A stretch of DNA of 64,000 bases from Zingiber officinale. Taxonomy: Eukaryota > Streptophyta > Magnoliopsida > Zingiberales > Zingiberaceae. How positions within the stretch are numbered: the stretch's first letter is position 1; every line of letters begins with the position of its first letter. The position numbers and the translations under genes were made by a program. Location: assembly GCF_018446385.1 (NCBI RefSeq), contig NC_055996.1:16603317-16667316 (forward strand). The letters run 5' to 3'. Under the pieces are notes generated by a model. That model did not search any database. It was given only the letters and a program-made list of their open reading frames with translations, and was not told the DNA's origin. This document shows positions 11,909-23,899 of the stretch, piece by piece.

Positions 11909-12317
11909 TGAGATGATGGAAACGGCGGTTGAAAATGTTTTCTACATCGTGGAAGTTTATTCCCATCCCACATGTTTGACACCTTAACATAGTTATCCTT
12001 GTGGCTTCCAAATACATTCCACCATCAACTATTCTTTGTTTTGGGGAGGTTTGCTTGACATATTTTCTGTTCCTTATATTCAAGTGTTCCTAGCGATGCT
12101 TGAGATGCTTCATTCAAGTAATCCTGTTGCTTAAGCGGTGGTGTGTGATAACTTTAACAATAAGATAACTTTATGCTTTCGAAAGACACCTTGTATAGAA
12201 ATAATTTCTTAATCTTCTAAAAAAAATTATTCCTTGATAGAATCATACAAAATGAAAGCATGAAAGATAAATACGTACTGCATTTAGTGGATTCTCAGAC
12301 CATGATTCTTAACATGG
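11909..12317. other. 3' flank of the Josephin gene
   Basis: Contains the probable 3'UTR of the deubiquitinase and a short AT-rich gap before the Copia LTR starts at 12318. No other gene was seen. Confidence 0.5.
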
Positions 12318-13493
12318 TGTTCGATAGAGTAATTCGTAAAGGGGGTGAATATCGATTTAAAAATTTATCGTAGAAAATCGAGTATATAGCGGAAAAATAA
12401 AAGCGAGAACAGAACAATGTTAACACAACTAATTTTACTTGGTTCGAAGTCTTCGTCGACTCCTACTTCATGTTGAGTGCTTTCGTTGGCTAATCCACTA
12501 GCAGTTCGAAAATGTGATTACAAAATTAAGGTACAAGAACTTTGGAAAAGAAATACCGACAACAGTAAAAGAAATAAAAGGCAACACGTTGTCGGAGTAG
12601 CTTTGCAGTGTCGCAGGAGCACAACACAGTAGAGCAAGCGTTGAAAGATCTTGTTGTGAGTTGTTCTTTCCTCCAGGGCTCACCCTCCTTATATAGGAGG
12701 TTCCGAGCGGCCGGATCCCTTCTAGGCGCCTGGAGTGTGGCGTAGCCCAACCAACCATGAAACTCCACGTGGCGAAGCGGTGCTGAGGATAGAATTTGCA
12801 TTTCGGGTGCCCGGATCCGTTCCGGGTGCCCGGATCCGTTCCGGGTGCCCGGATCCGTTCCGGGTGCCCGGATCCCTTCCAGGCGCCCGGACCTATGTTT
12901 TCCAGTAACCTGCAAGAAAACATTAGTCCGAAGCACAAATGTAAATTATATATCCTGCAAAATAAAATGTTAACTCAGTTTATAATAAAAAAGAGTATTA
13001 ATTAGATTTCATCTCACTAAGATTGGAATCTAGTCAAGATCTCAACTTAGAGTTCTGAAATGGTTCTAAGTTGGACCAGCGCCTAAGTTCCCTTTCCGGG
13101 AACGCGTCCTCACCGTCACTTCCCTCCAGTGACTTACCTTAACTTACTTGCCAGACGTTCGGTCAGCCCTTCGACCCGTCTAGACTTTGTGCCAGACGTC
13201 CGGTCAACCTTTCGACCCGTCTGGACTTCGTGACAGCTATCCGGTCGGCTTGTCGACCTAGTTGGGCTTCATGCCAGCTATCCGGTCGGTCCGTCGACCT
13301 ACCTGGGCTTCGTGCCAGACATATGGTCAGTCGTCGACCTGTCTAGGCTTCGTGCCAGCTATCCGATCGGCCCATCGACCTAGCTGGACTTCTCCTGCAC
13401 ACTTGGTCAAAGTGTTAGATTACAATGAAACTAACTTAACTTACTTTGTCATTCATCAAAACTTGAGTTAGACCGTTAGTGTTAACTGCACCA
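12318..13493 (-). repeat. 3' LTR of the SIRE-like Copia element (left copy)
   Basis: 1176 bp, starting TGTTCGAT and ending TGCACCA on the plus strand. It is homologous to 20691..21821. A minus-strand TATATAAGG (about 12687..12695) is the likely LTR TATA box. Two internal tandem blocks are present: four 19-bp units GGGTGCCCGGATCCGTTCC (about 12796..12885), and about six diverged 40-bp units around GCCAGCTATCCGGTCGGC (13150..13395). Confidence 0.85.
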
Positions 13494-13497
13494 ATAA

Positions 13498-13510
13498 TCT
13501 CTCCCTTTTT
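13498..13510 (-). other. Polypurine tract of the SIRE-like element
   Basis: Reads AAAAAGGGAGAGA on the minus strand, directly before the 3' LTR, as expected for plus-strand priming in reverse transcription. Confidence 0.7.
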
Positions 13511-14683
13511 GATGCAATGACAATTTGGGTTAAGTTAGTGAAAAATATGCAAGTAAAACAAGCAATTATAAGGTTTTTAAGTTAGTCTTATCTTATATTT
13601 GGTATTTCATTGTTTTAACTAACTTAAACCACCTAACCCTCCCCCTTTGACATTCATCAAATACAACACAGAAAAAATAAGTGATTAAGGAAGTAAAAGA
13701 AAATGCAATAAAGAATTTGAATTAAAGTTAGATTGATTTGGGGGAGTCTAAAGTAGAAAATATAGAACATTTTACTTTAAACTTTAGCTTTTAGCTTTTT
13801 TAAAAAAACAACTAAGTTTTAAAATAGTTAACTTAGAAAGATAACTTTAGAAAGATAATTTTATAATTTTTAGAGTAATTTTTAAAGATAAATTTTACAA
13901 AATTAACTTAATTTTCAAAATAAACTTTGCAAATTTAAAACACTTTTTAAACATAATTTTTAAAAATAAGTTTTATAAAGGCTAATTTTCAAATATGCCA
14001 TATTTACAAAAGTGAGATTATTAAAGTCAAATTTTTAAAATCCAAATTTCAACTCAGGGGATAAAATTAATTTTCAAAATTAAGTTTGTAAAATCTAATT
14101 TTCAAAAACCACGTAAGATCTAGTTTTTAAAACTAAGTTTGTAAAATCTAATTTTCAAATCCAATTTTGATTTAAAATATTTTTAAGGAAATATTTTTCA
14201 AAAACTAATTTCAAAATAAGTATGAAAAATAATTAATTCTCCCCCTGAACTTGACATAAAAAATTGTCTAACCAATTTAGTTACTTACTGTCTATCAAAG
14301 GATAGCAGCTTTCATTTGGTTAATCATGTTAAGTCAACTATAATCAGTTAGTGTTTGACTAAACTGAATAACTTAACCTGATTGATATGTGTTTTGTATT
14401 TAACGCCCAGACTTTTATCGATGCACTGAAATAAGAATCTTAAGTCCAGACAATCTGTCTATGCATCTCACCCCTTTCTATGTTCAATAATCACAAACAA
14501 GGTAGTCCTAGTGTATTGGTGAGATGCTCAAATTCTAGCCCTATAGGAACATGCTTTCTAAAGGATTGACTTATTCTAAGGCTAAAACTGATTTTGAAAT
14601 TCTAAAAATGGAAAATTTTGAAAATATAAAAGTTTTACCCTAGAAGTTAAAAACAACCATTTTTTAAAACAATTTAAAGAATC
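13511..14683. other. AT-rich 3' region of the SIRE-like element, no gene seen
   Basis: About 1.2 kb between RNase H and the polypurine tract. It is made of short oligo-A/T runs with recurring TTTTAAAA and AAATTTT themes. SIRE elements often carry an env-like frame here; none is visible. Confidence 0.5.
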
Positions 14684-16782
14684 CTAGTCTATTAAACACA
14701 TTCCTAATTTTCGACGTAAATTACTAAACTCACTTTCAGGTAGGGGTTTGGTAAATATGTTAGCTAAATTAGACTTGGACTCAATGTATTTGAGTTCAAT
14801 ATCTCCTTTAGTGGCATGATCCATGATAAAGTGGTGTCTAGTTTCAATGTGTTTAGTTCTTGAATGATGCACAGAATTTTTTGTTAAGTTAATTGAACTA
14901 ATATTGTCAATTAATACTTTTACATTTGTAAGATTTAAATTAAAATCTTTCAAGGTGTGCATCATCCATAATAGTTGTATGACACATTCACCTATAGCTA
15001 TATACTCTAACACAATTATAGATAGGGCAACATAGTGTTGCTTTCTACTAAACTAGCTGACAAGTGATGGACCTAGTAGTTGACATCCACCACTTGTGCG
15101 TTTGCGGTCTAATTTACATCCAGCATAATCTGAGTCAGAATAGCCTATTAATTCAAAATTGTTAGTTCTAGGATACCAAATTCCTATATTTGAAGTTCTT
15201 TTAAGGTATCTAAAGATTCTTTTGACTTGAGTTAAATAAGATTCTTTAGCACAAGTTTGGTATCTAGCACACATACTAACCGCAAATAAAATATCGGGTT
15301 GACTTGCAGTTAAGTACAGTAGACTACCTATGACACTCCTATAGTATTTTAAGTCAACTAGTTTTTCATTGGGGGCATCATCTAGAATTGTGTTAACTGT
15401 CATAGGTGTTTTTATTTCTTTAGTGTTTTCCATCCCAAATTTTTTAAGTAATTCTTTGGTGTATTTTTGTTGATAAATGTAATTTCCCTCATTTGTTTGT
15501 TTGATTTATAATCTTAAAAAGTAAGTTAATTTCCCTACTAGATTAATTTCAAACTCTTGTTCCATTAGATTAGTAAATTCTTCTAAAAATTCTGAGTTAG
15601 TTGAACCAAAAATTATATCACTACATAAATTTGGGCTATGAAGATATCCTCTTTTATTAATTTAACGAATAGGGTTGGGTCAATTTGACCTTGGTTGAAC
15701 CCTTTGGATATTAGGTAAGAGGTTAACCTTTCATACCATACCCTGGTGCTTGCTTAAGTCCGTATAAAGTCTTTTTTAGCTTAAAAACATAGTCGGGGTA
15801 TTCTAGACTTTCAAATCCAAGTGGTTGTCCTACATAGACTTCTTCTTTTATTAGTCCATTTAGAAAGGCGGATTTGACATCCATTTGATATAGTCTGAAC
15901 CCTTTATGGGTTGCATAACTGAATAACATTTTAATAGACTCTAATCTAGCTACTAGGGCATAAGTTTCATCATAGGCAAGTCCCTCTACTTGACTAAACC
16001 CTTTAGCAACTAGCCTAACTTTGTTTCTAGTAATTTTCCCAGTTTCGCTTAACTTATTTCTAAACACTCATTTTGTTTCTATTATTTTTTTTATTTTTGG
16101 GCAGTGGCACTAAATCCCAAACTTCATTTCTCTCAAATTGAGCTAGTTCCTCTTGCATAGCTATGACCCAATCTGGGGCAAGTAAAGATTCAGCTATAGT
16201 TTTGGGTTCAAATTTTGAAATCAGAGAGATTTGACTTAGGTTTCTAAAGGATGACCTAGTCTGAACCCTTAAATCTGGATCACTAATTATTTGGTCAATT
16301 AGATGATTTAGGTTGACTCTTATGGTTCTAAGAGGTTGATTCTCTTGAGGTTCTTCTTCTTTTTCGTGATTTAAATATTCATTGGTTCTTTCTTGAGTAT
16401 TGTTGCCTTGAATAAATTCAATTGGTTGAATTTGGGTTTGTTCTAAGTTTTGTTTGGATTCCTCAAATTTTACATTTGTGGTTTCTTCAATTCTTAGTGT
16501 AACCTTATTATATATTCTGTAACCCCTACTATTTAGTGAATATCCTACAAAGATTCCGTTTTCTATTTTAGAAGTGAATTTTCCTAAGTGTTCTCTTGTG
16601 TTTAGCATGAAGGCTGAACACTCAAATACTTTAAAGTATTTTATATTGGGTTGTTTATTATAATATATTTTGAAGAAGGTTTTGTTATGTGTTTTATTTA
16701 GTATTGTTCTATTTTGCACATAACAGACTGTACTAATAGCTTCTACCCAAAAGTACTTAGGTAGATTATATTCATTTTGCAT
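14684..16782 (-). pseudogene. Copia integrase C-terminal part, reverse transcriptase and RNase H (broken)
   Basis: Fragments in three frames, read right to left. The integrase C-terminal part is at 16782..16060. RT is at 16067..15723 with VRLVAKGFSQ, QMDVKSAFLNG and LYGLKQAPG. RNase H is at 15433..15053 and 15013..14684, with SDSDYAGC and the terminal FTKPLPE motif. In the RT active site (15617..15627) the YVDD box is interrupted by a one-base frameshift followed by a stop. These fragments would act in cytoplasmic particles if intact; here they cannot. Confidence 0.85.
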
Positions 16783-16820
16783 AGCCCTAGATGCTTCAAG
16801 TATAGTTCTATTTTTTCTTT

Positions 16821-17700
16821 CTACAATTCCATTTTGTTGAGGTGTTTTAAGACACGAAAATTCGTGATGATATCTGTTGTCAAGACAAAATTGATTAAAG
16901 TTATAATTTTTAAATTCACCTCCATTGTCACTTCTAAGTCTTTTAATTTTAAGGTCTTTTCATTTTCAACTTGCTTGCAAAAGTTTGTAAAAATTTCAAA
17001 AGTTTCATCCTTATTTTTTAAAAATTTTACCCAGGTGAACCTAGAATAGTCGCATATTATTACTAGACAATACAAACTTTCATTTATTGATTTGACCTCA
17101 TGGGAATCAAATAAGTCTAAATATAGAAGTTCTAGTATAGAGTTGGTTTGAGGTTGATTAGTTGGTTTGTGAGTAGATTTTGTTTGTTTTCCTTGTTGAC
17201 AAGCATTACATATTGTTGAGTCTAAGTTAGGTAATTTTGGTAATCCTATAACTAGTCCTTTTAATTTGCTTATATTTATGAAATTTGTGTGTGACATTCT
17301 TATATGTCATAACTAAGTTTCTTCTTTTTGTGTTAAATAACACTTATTTGAAGAAGTGGTTAAGTTAATTGCATAGATGTTATCTTTTTTAAGCCCTTTT
17401 AGACTTATCGTAGGGTTATCTAAGTGCTTGATTAAACATTCTGAAGATAAAAACCTAACCTTATATCTAGTGTCACACAATTGATTAATACTAAGAAAAT
17501 TATACTTGAAATTTTCAACAAGTAATATATTTGTAATAATAAAGTCAATCTTAAGCTCAATGTTACCTATACCAATTACCTTGAGTTTGTCATTATTTCC
17601 AAAGGCAACTTTTCCTAAGCTTTTGTAGGTAAGTTGGGTGAATTTGGTATGATCTCCAGTCATATGTTTAGAGCAACTACTGTCTAAGATCCACTTGATT
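16821..17700 (-). pseudogene. Copia protease end and integrase N-terminal part (broken)
   Basis: The protease active-site region lies just upstream of 17663 and reads DSS where the family has D-S/T-G, followed by CSKHMTGD. The gag-pre-integrase segment is 17663..17313. The zinc-binding CNACQQGK and first catalytic Asp region (LYLDLF, CDYSRFTW) are in 17297..16821. Frameshifts separate the pieces. Confidence 0.8.
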
Positions 17701-17739
17701 TCCTACAATAGGTAGGAATTAGGGTTAGTCTAAGTTTTT

Positions 17740-18200
17740 TTTACTTAATATGATTTTTAGGTTTAAAAAGATTTTTAAAATAGATTTTAAGTTAAAAAGA
17801 TTTTTAAAATAAATTTTAAGTTAAAGAGATTTTTAAAATAAATTTTAAAAAAGATTTTAAAAATAAATTTTAAGTTAAAAAGATTTTTAAAATAAATTTT
17901 AAGTTAAAGAGGTTTTTAAAATAATTTTTTTTAAAAAAAAATAATATAAAATAATTTAATTTAATTTAATTTAATTTTTAATTTTTAATTTTTAATTTAA
18001 TTTAATATAATTTAATTTTTAATTTAATTTAATTTAATTTTAAAATTTTAATTTAATTTAATTTTTAATTTTTAATTTAATTTAATTTTTAATTTAATTT
18101 AATTTTTAATTTGATTTAATTCGATTTGGTTCGATTCAATTCGATTTAGTTTGATTCGATTCGATTAGGTTCGATTCTATTCTATTTGATTCGATTCGAA
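17740..18200. repeat. Low-complexity AT tract inside the SIRE-like element
   Basis: First come repeats of about 30 bp around AAAGATTTTTAAAATAAATTTTAAG. Then (TTTAATTTAA)-type pentamer arrays follow, and then a block of TTCGATTYGAT hexamers (18110..18200). It lies between protease and the gag coiled coil, where coding sequence would be expected, so it is an expansion or replacement. Confidence 0.8.
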
Positions 18201-18917
18201 GTCCTTAGTCATCTCACCCGATCTATGTTTTCAATCAGGGAAACCTATAATTTTTGTGAGATAAAGTTAAGTTCAATTTTAGGGTTTGGTTTAACTTTGT
18301 GTTAGATTCAAATTTAACTTTGGGCTCAACAAATAAATATTCTTTGGATAAACTTCTGGGCTATGGTGAGTCACTTGGACATCATTAGAGTAACTATGTC
18401 TTCGATGTTTTCCAAATAGTTCTATCCATTGAACTTAATACAAAACCTTGGTCTAACTGGTTAGGATCCGTAAGGGGTAGCTTCAGTTAGTTCCACTTAG
18501 CTAAATGCACCAGGTCGAAGCCATATCTTCCTTATACATGCATAGACTAAGCTTCCCTAATCTACTATCATCCAAAACTTCACCAATACTGTAGGTCAAG
18601 TTAAATTTTATCCCTTTTTACTCTAATCCTAATTACCCTGCCAGGTAGGTTAGTTTTGGTTACTTTGTCGGGTAGATTATGTTTGGAGGTGCCAGCTATT
18701 CTGGAGTCTCCCCTTGAATTATTGACCTGTATTTTTAAGTTTTAGTTCTAGGTTTATGTCTGTTACTTTTATAATTATATTTAACTTGATGATAATCTGA
18801 TTTTTGATGAGTTCTAAAATTTTTTGATTTTGATTTTGTTGGTCTAAGTTTGTGTTTTGGTTTTTGATTTGATTTATCAGATTTTACATAGTATATTTTA
18901 TCTTCAGGTATGTAATA

Positions 18918-20431
18918 TTAGTTAATTCCTACTTGTGTGGTTAAGCACACTTTCGGAACCCAAGTTTTATTTTGTTGTTTATGTTGGGTTATTAGTGATT
19001 TAAACGTTTTATTTGAACTTGACTTGTAGCCAAGCTCGATTTTATTGTAGACTACTTTTTGACTATTTAAAATAAGATCTAAATTTCTAGATCTTGTTGT
19101 AATTTTTTCTAAAATACTTTTTAATTTATTATTTTCTGTTTTTAGTTTTAAATTTTCCTCCTCAAGTGTTAGGTCTTGAGTTGGATTAGAATTTGTGATT
19201 TGTTCCTTGAGGTTTTGGTTTTCCTCAAGGAGCAATTTATTTTTATTTTCTATTGCAGTTAATTTTTTGTTTAAACAAGCAATTGTTTTAAAAAATTTCT
19301 TATTTAAATTCAGATATACCTCTTCGGGACCTTCGGAAATGAGTATGGACTCGTGGCCCAATTCAAGTTCGGACCCGTCTTCTGATTCATCATCCAATTC
19401 TGCTTCACGGGCCATCAACGCAAGGTGACTCTGGTGCTTTTGATCTTCGGCCTCCGACTCTTCTAAAGACTAGTCGTCCCACGTTGCTTTGAGAGCCTTC
19501 TTCATGGTTGTCTTCGTCTTGTCACTTTTCAATCTCGGGCACTCATTCTCGTAGTGACCTTTCTTATTGCACCCTAAGCAAGTCACGTTCCTTGGTTTAG
19601 ATGGGGAGTTGATCTTTTGCAAGTCCTTTTTGTTGAAACTCTTCTTTCTCCTGGTGAGCATCTTCCTTACCAAGTTCACTAGGTACTCTTCATCTTTAGA
19701 ATCCTGATCGGACTCATCTTCAGGTTCAGGCTTGGTCTTTGTCCTTTCCTTGGAGGAACCTGCAAATAAGGCAATACCTTTCTCAGTTCCAACGTTAGTC
19801 TGCTCGTGTAATTTAAGTTCGCAAAATAACTCGTCTAGTTTCAATTTAGATAAATTTTTCGAGATTTTATAGGCATCCACGATAGATGCCCACAATGAAT
19901 TTCACGGAAAAACATTTAATGCGTATCTGATTAAGTCCCGATTTTCCATTTGGTGGCCCATCGCATGGAGTCCATTGAGGATGTCTTTGATCCTCGCATG
20001 AAATTGACTCGTTGTTTCTCCTTCTTGCATTTTGATATTAAATAGTTTATTTAAAAGAAGGTCACGCTTAGTTACCTTGGTGTCGCTCGTTCCTTCGTGT
20101 AGTTCGATCAGCTGTCCCATAATTCTTTCGCATTTTAGTGCGGTCCCACTTGGTTTAGCTCTTCCTTTGTCAGCCAACATTGCAGTGTGTTGAGAGCTTT
20201 GAAGTTCGTCGAGGATTTCTTTCTCATGTCCGGAGTCCACTGTTTCGGGTCTAGTGGATTTCCGGAGTTATCGACTGACATCTTGTAGCCTCTGGTGACG
20301 CTGAACCATTGGTCGAAGTCGGTCTTCAAGTAGACCTCTATTCGCTTCTTCCAGTAGGGGAAGTCGTCCCCGTTGAATAGGGGGGACGCATTGTCCTGAA
20401 GCCTTCGACTTGAGTCATTTTTATCCTGCAC
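18918..20431 (-). pseudogene. Copia gag with zinc knuckle and coiled coil (broken)
   Basis: The N-terminal part 20431..20135 has SPLFNGDDFPYWKKRIEVYL, typical of copia gag. The UBN2 core is 20240..19902. A CCHC knuckle (CLGCNKKGHYENEC) lies in 19895..19470. An acidic and Leu/Asn-rich coiled coil occupies 19418..18918. Stops at 19902 and 19470 and a frame change near 20240 break it. Confidence 0.85.
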
Positions 20432-20673
20432 ACAAATAAATAAAGAAACGAGGAATCTTAAGACTTGGTCTTGGATTAGTAGTGCGGAATAAAATTAAAA
20501 AGAATCTAAAACTGAAGTAGTGTTGCACCAATTCATCTTAATTACTACGAAAAGATTTCTAAAAAGGTAACGATACCAATTTGGAGTTATAACGTCAAAC
20601 TGAAAATCGAAAAAAACATGAAAAAGAATTCCATCCCTTGTCTGATTGGTGGTTGCACCAAATTAGAGCGGTA

Positions 20674-20688
20674 CCTGCTTTGATACCA
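20674..20688 (-). other. Primer-binding site of the SIRE-like element (tRNA-iMet)
   Basis: Minus-strand TGGTATCAAAGCAGG begins two bases inside the 5' LTR end. It differs by one base from the usual TGGTATCAGAGC. Confidence 0.75.
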
Positions 20689-20690
20689 CT

Positions 20691-21821
20691 TGTTGGATCG
20701 AGTAATTCACTAGAGGGGGTGAATAACGATTTAGAAATTTATCGTAGAAAATCGAGTACGCAACGAAAAATTAAAAGCGAGAACAGAACAATGCTAACAC
20801 AATCAATTTTAATTTTACTTGGTTCGGAGCCTTCGTCGACTCCTACTCCAAGGCTCGCACTCGCTGAGTGCTTTCGTTGGTCAATCCACTAGCAGTTCGA
20901 AAATGTGATTACAAAATTAAGGTACAAGAACTTTGGAAAAGAAATATCGATAACAGTAAAAGAAATAAAAGGCAGCACGTTGTCGGAGTAGCTTCGCAGC
21001 GTCACAGGAGCACAGCACAGCAGATCAAGCGTTGGAAGATCTTGTTGTGAGTTGTTTTTTGCTCTAGGGCTCACCCTCCTTATATAGGAGGCTCCAGGCG
21101 CCCAGATCCCTTCCAAGCGCCTGGAGTGTGACGTATCCCAGCCAACCATGAAGCTTCACGTGGCGAAGCTGCGATGAAGATAGAATTTGCATTCCGGGCG
21201 CCCGGATCTCTTCCGGGCTCCTAGACCTATGTTTTCCAACAACATGTAAGAAAACATTAGTCCGAAGCACAAATGCAAATTATATATCATGCAAAACAAA
21301 GTGTTAGCTCAGTTTATAATCAAAAAGAGTATTAATTAGATTCCATCTCACCGAGATCGGAATCTAGTTAAGATCTTCCGAAATGGTTCTAAGTTGGATC
21401 GGCGCCTAAGTTCCTTTTCTGGGAACGCGTCCTCACCGTCACTCCTCTCTAGTGACTTACCTTAACTTATCTGTCAAACGCCTGATCAGCCCTTCGACCC
21501 GTCTGGACTTCGTACTAGACATCCGGTCAGCCTTTCGACCCGTCTGGACTTCGTGCTAGCTATCCGGTCGGCCTGTTGATCTAGCTGGGCTTCGTGCCAG
21601 CTATCCGGTCGACCCGTTGACCTAGCTGGGCTTCATGTCAGACATCCGATCAGCTTGTCAACCTGTCTGGGATTCATGCCAGCTATTCGGTCAGTCCGTC
21701 GACCTAGCTGGGCTTCTCTTGCACATTTGGTCAAAGTATTAGATTACAATAAAACTAATTTAGCCTATTTTATTATTCATCAAAATTTGAATTAGACCGT
21801 TAATTAATAGTAACTGCATCA
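20691..21821 (-). repeat. 5' LTR of the SIRE-like Copia element (right copy)
   Basis: 1131 bp, starting TGTTGGATC and ending GCATCA on the plus strand. It carries the same minus-strand TATATAAGG (near 21079..21086) and the same block of diverged 40-bp units (21480..21725). It has only one to two copies of the 19-bp GGATCC-type unit, so the left LTR is longer. Confidence 0.85.
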
Positions 21822-22157
21822 ACCCATGGGACATTCAAGGTGTGCTTTTTTAAAAGAGAAAGTGTACTGCAAATAAAGAGTTATAAATTAATTGTCGTTT
21901 GAATTTGTATAGCTTCTTTATTTATAGTGCAATTTACACGACTTTAATTGACTCAATTTTTCTTGTAAATCATTTTAGAGCTCTAGCTATTTAGCAGAAA
22001 ATACAACGAGCTTCTATCGAGAATATCTAGAATTTGTTGTAATTATCATCTAGAATTTAATTTATCTGTAGCTTCTATCGAACAATGAGCTTCTAACCTC
22101 TAACTTATAGTTGGATTTTAATTACATTAATCGGCCATAACTTAGAGCTAAAGGGAA

Positions 22158-22382
22158 GGGGGTGTTTGGTTGATGGATTTAAGAATGAGGGAATGGAATA
22201 ATAATAAAAGATAGTGTTTGGATTATGGATTTGGGAATGATAATTTGAAAATGATTTCTAAATTTATAGGAGTCAACCAAACTCATATAACTAAATGAAT
22301 TTCATTTTTATTCTCATTTCCATTCCATTTTACTATCAAACTTATATCCATAGTCATTCTCGTCATTTAACCAAACACCACC
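22158..22382. mobile_element. MITE with GGTGTTTGGTT terminal inverted repeats
   Basis: About 225 bp bounded by GGGGTGTTTGGTTGATGG on the left and TTAACCAAACACCACC on the right. Inside, GGAATGGAAT and ATTTCCATTCC also pair. GGTGTTTGGTT ends are common in plant DNA-transposon MITEs. Superfamily and target duplication are not settled. Confidence 0.65.
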
Positions 22383-22630
22383 TAAATTGATAATGAAAGA
22401 TACACAATCATACATATTAATGATGAAGTTTTCAAATGTCTATAGCACAGAGAATTTTAATGATGTTATGTGATGATGACACATCGAACCATAGCAATGA
22501 AAATTTTCACCTCAAAAGTTGTCTGAGCAAATATTAATTAATGCAGATCAGGAAAAAATATATACACTTTGACTGTATGTTATATATAAATATTTTAGCA
22601 TGAGGACCCAAGATAATATTCATGCTTAGT

Positions 22631-22633
<3 letters not shown>

Positions 22634-22672
<39 letters not shown>
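22634..22672. repeat. (AT)n microsatellite
   Basis: About 19 uninterrupted AT dinucleotides. Confidence 0.9.
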
Positions 22673-22675
<3 letters not shown>

Positions 22676-23300
22676 ATTAATTAGTAGCATTAATTAATTA
22701 CACAGATAATTTACAGTGCGTGAATCTTGTCATTCATTAAACTTAAAGTAATTAATGCCATATTCATATCTCATTCTCTCTGATTGTGAGCTATGACAGG
22801 CCAAGTGATACGATTCCATTAAGTACAGCACTCGCTTCCTTCCTGATTCATGCACTGTTACCTATATATAGATAATAGATATATGCTCTTCCATCGAAAA
22901 CGATAAATAAATAAAAAAAAACTAGTAATTAATTTCTTTAATCAGTCCCATCGGCATAATAAAATCAAATGAAGGTACAATGAGAATTTGTAGCGAGCGA
23001 GCAGCTGGAGGATGCTGAAGAAGAAATTAAACAGAAATGAAATATGTAGATCGAGCACTAGACAGACATGGAGTAATAGTGCCCGGTCTCAAATTTGTGA
23101 AATCTAGCTAGCTCATGAAATTAAATAGTAGGAATAATAATATAATTAATTAAGCAATTACCTGCAGTAATAGCTAGTCTGAAGATTAATTAATGATATG
23201 ATATAAATTTTAGGACGATGATGATCGATCGATGAAGGTCACGCATATTAATTAATTATAGCAGCGTAGTGATCATGAGGAAGGTAGGTGTCGACGGTGA

Positions 23301-23861
23301 TTAGGGTGGAAGCGGAGGAGGGTGGTGATGATCCGGAAGCGGCGGCGGAGCTTTCTTGCGTTTCTTCTTCTCGTAGCTGACGCCGCGGGCCTTGGACTGG
23401 AGGTCGCGGACCTCGCGGAGGTAGAGGCGGATGGCTCGGGCGGCGAAGGGGTTGTTCTCGGGGCGGCCGCCGTTCTCCTCGTAGGCGGCGCGGAGGCGGC
23501 CGACGAGGGCGTCGAGGCTGCCCCAGGCCTGGCGGAGCGGGCAGGGGCAGGGCGCCGGCGGGGAGGGGTGGCCGAAGAAGGGGCAGACCTGGACGTGCAC
23601 CTTCGTCTTCCCGAACTGGTCCAGGTACCGCAGGAACTCCAGCACGTGCGCGCCGCTGCACCGCGCGAGCGACAGCGGCGGCCGGTGGTTCCTCAGGTAC
23701 TGCCCGAACGTGTTCCAGTCCCGCCGCTTCTGCGACTCGTACCTGCTCAGCGACGGCGACGAAGACGACGACGGAGACGACGAAGAAGAAGCTCCGGCCG
23801 CCGCAGCAGCCAGGGGTTCCTGATCGGAGGGAGGGCTCTCTGGGTTCGGTATCATATCCAT
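23301..23861 (-). CDS. ALOG-domain (LSH/G1-like) transcription factor, 186 aa
   Basis: Nuclear developmental regulator of the ALOG family (Arabidopsis LSH1 and Oryza G1). The N-terminus is a Ser/Ala-rich linker. The ALOG domain covers about residues 38-165: [17 protein letters not shown], then [14 protein letters not shown], then the zinc-ribbon insert with His89, Cys93, Cys105 and Cys107, then [20 protein letters not shown] and the end [11 protein letters not shown] basic nuclear signal KKKRKK lies at 165-170, followed by a short Pro/His-rich tail. The CDS is intronless and very GC-rich, unlike the surrounding DNA. The first ATG in frame (23861) gives the usual family length. Family members set organ boundaries and meristem fate; which paralogue this is cannot be told. 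It stands alone between TE blocks. Confidence 0.95.
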   Translation of the reverse strand: MDMIPNPESPPSDQEPLAAAAAGASSSSSPSSSSSPSLSRYESQKRRDWNTFGQYLRNHRPPLSLARCSGAHVLEFLRYLDQFGKTKVHVQVCPFFGHPSPPAPCPCPLRQAWGSLDALVGRLRAAYEENGGRPENNPFAARAIRLYLREVRDLQSKARGVSYEKKKRKKAPPPLPDHHHPPPLPP

Positions 23862-23899
23862 CTCTCTCTCTCTTTCCTCCTCCTCTTCTTCTTCTTCCT

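Larger units (their letters stand above)
12318..21821 (-). mobile_element. Degenerate SIRE/Maximus-like Ty1/copia retrotransposon, about 9.5 kb
   Basis: Two direct LTRs (12318..13493 and 20691..21821) flank gag, protease, integrase, RT and RNase H in the Copia order on the minus strand. A primer-binding site matching initiator tRNA-Met (TGGTATCA AAGCAGG) lies just inside the 5' (right) LTR, and a polypurine tract just inside the 3' (left) LTR. A coiled-coil region after gag suggests the SIRE/Maximus lineage (inference). A candidate 5-bp target duplication CATGG occurs at 12313..12317 and 21825..21829, three bases beyond the conserved right end. Frameshifts, stops and clearly diverged LTRs show that it is old and inactive. 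Confidence 0.9.
21822..23246. other. Intergenic region downstream of the ALOG gene
   Basis: AT-rich. It contains a MITE (22158..22382) and an (AT)n tract (22634..22672), and presumably the ALOG 3'UTR at its right end. No gene was recognised. Confidence 0.5.
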
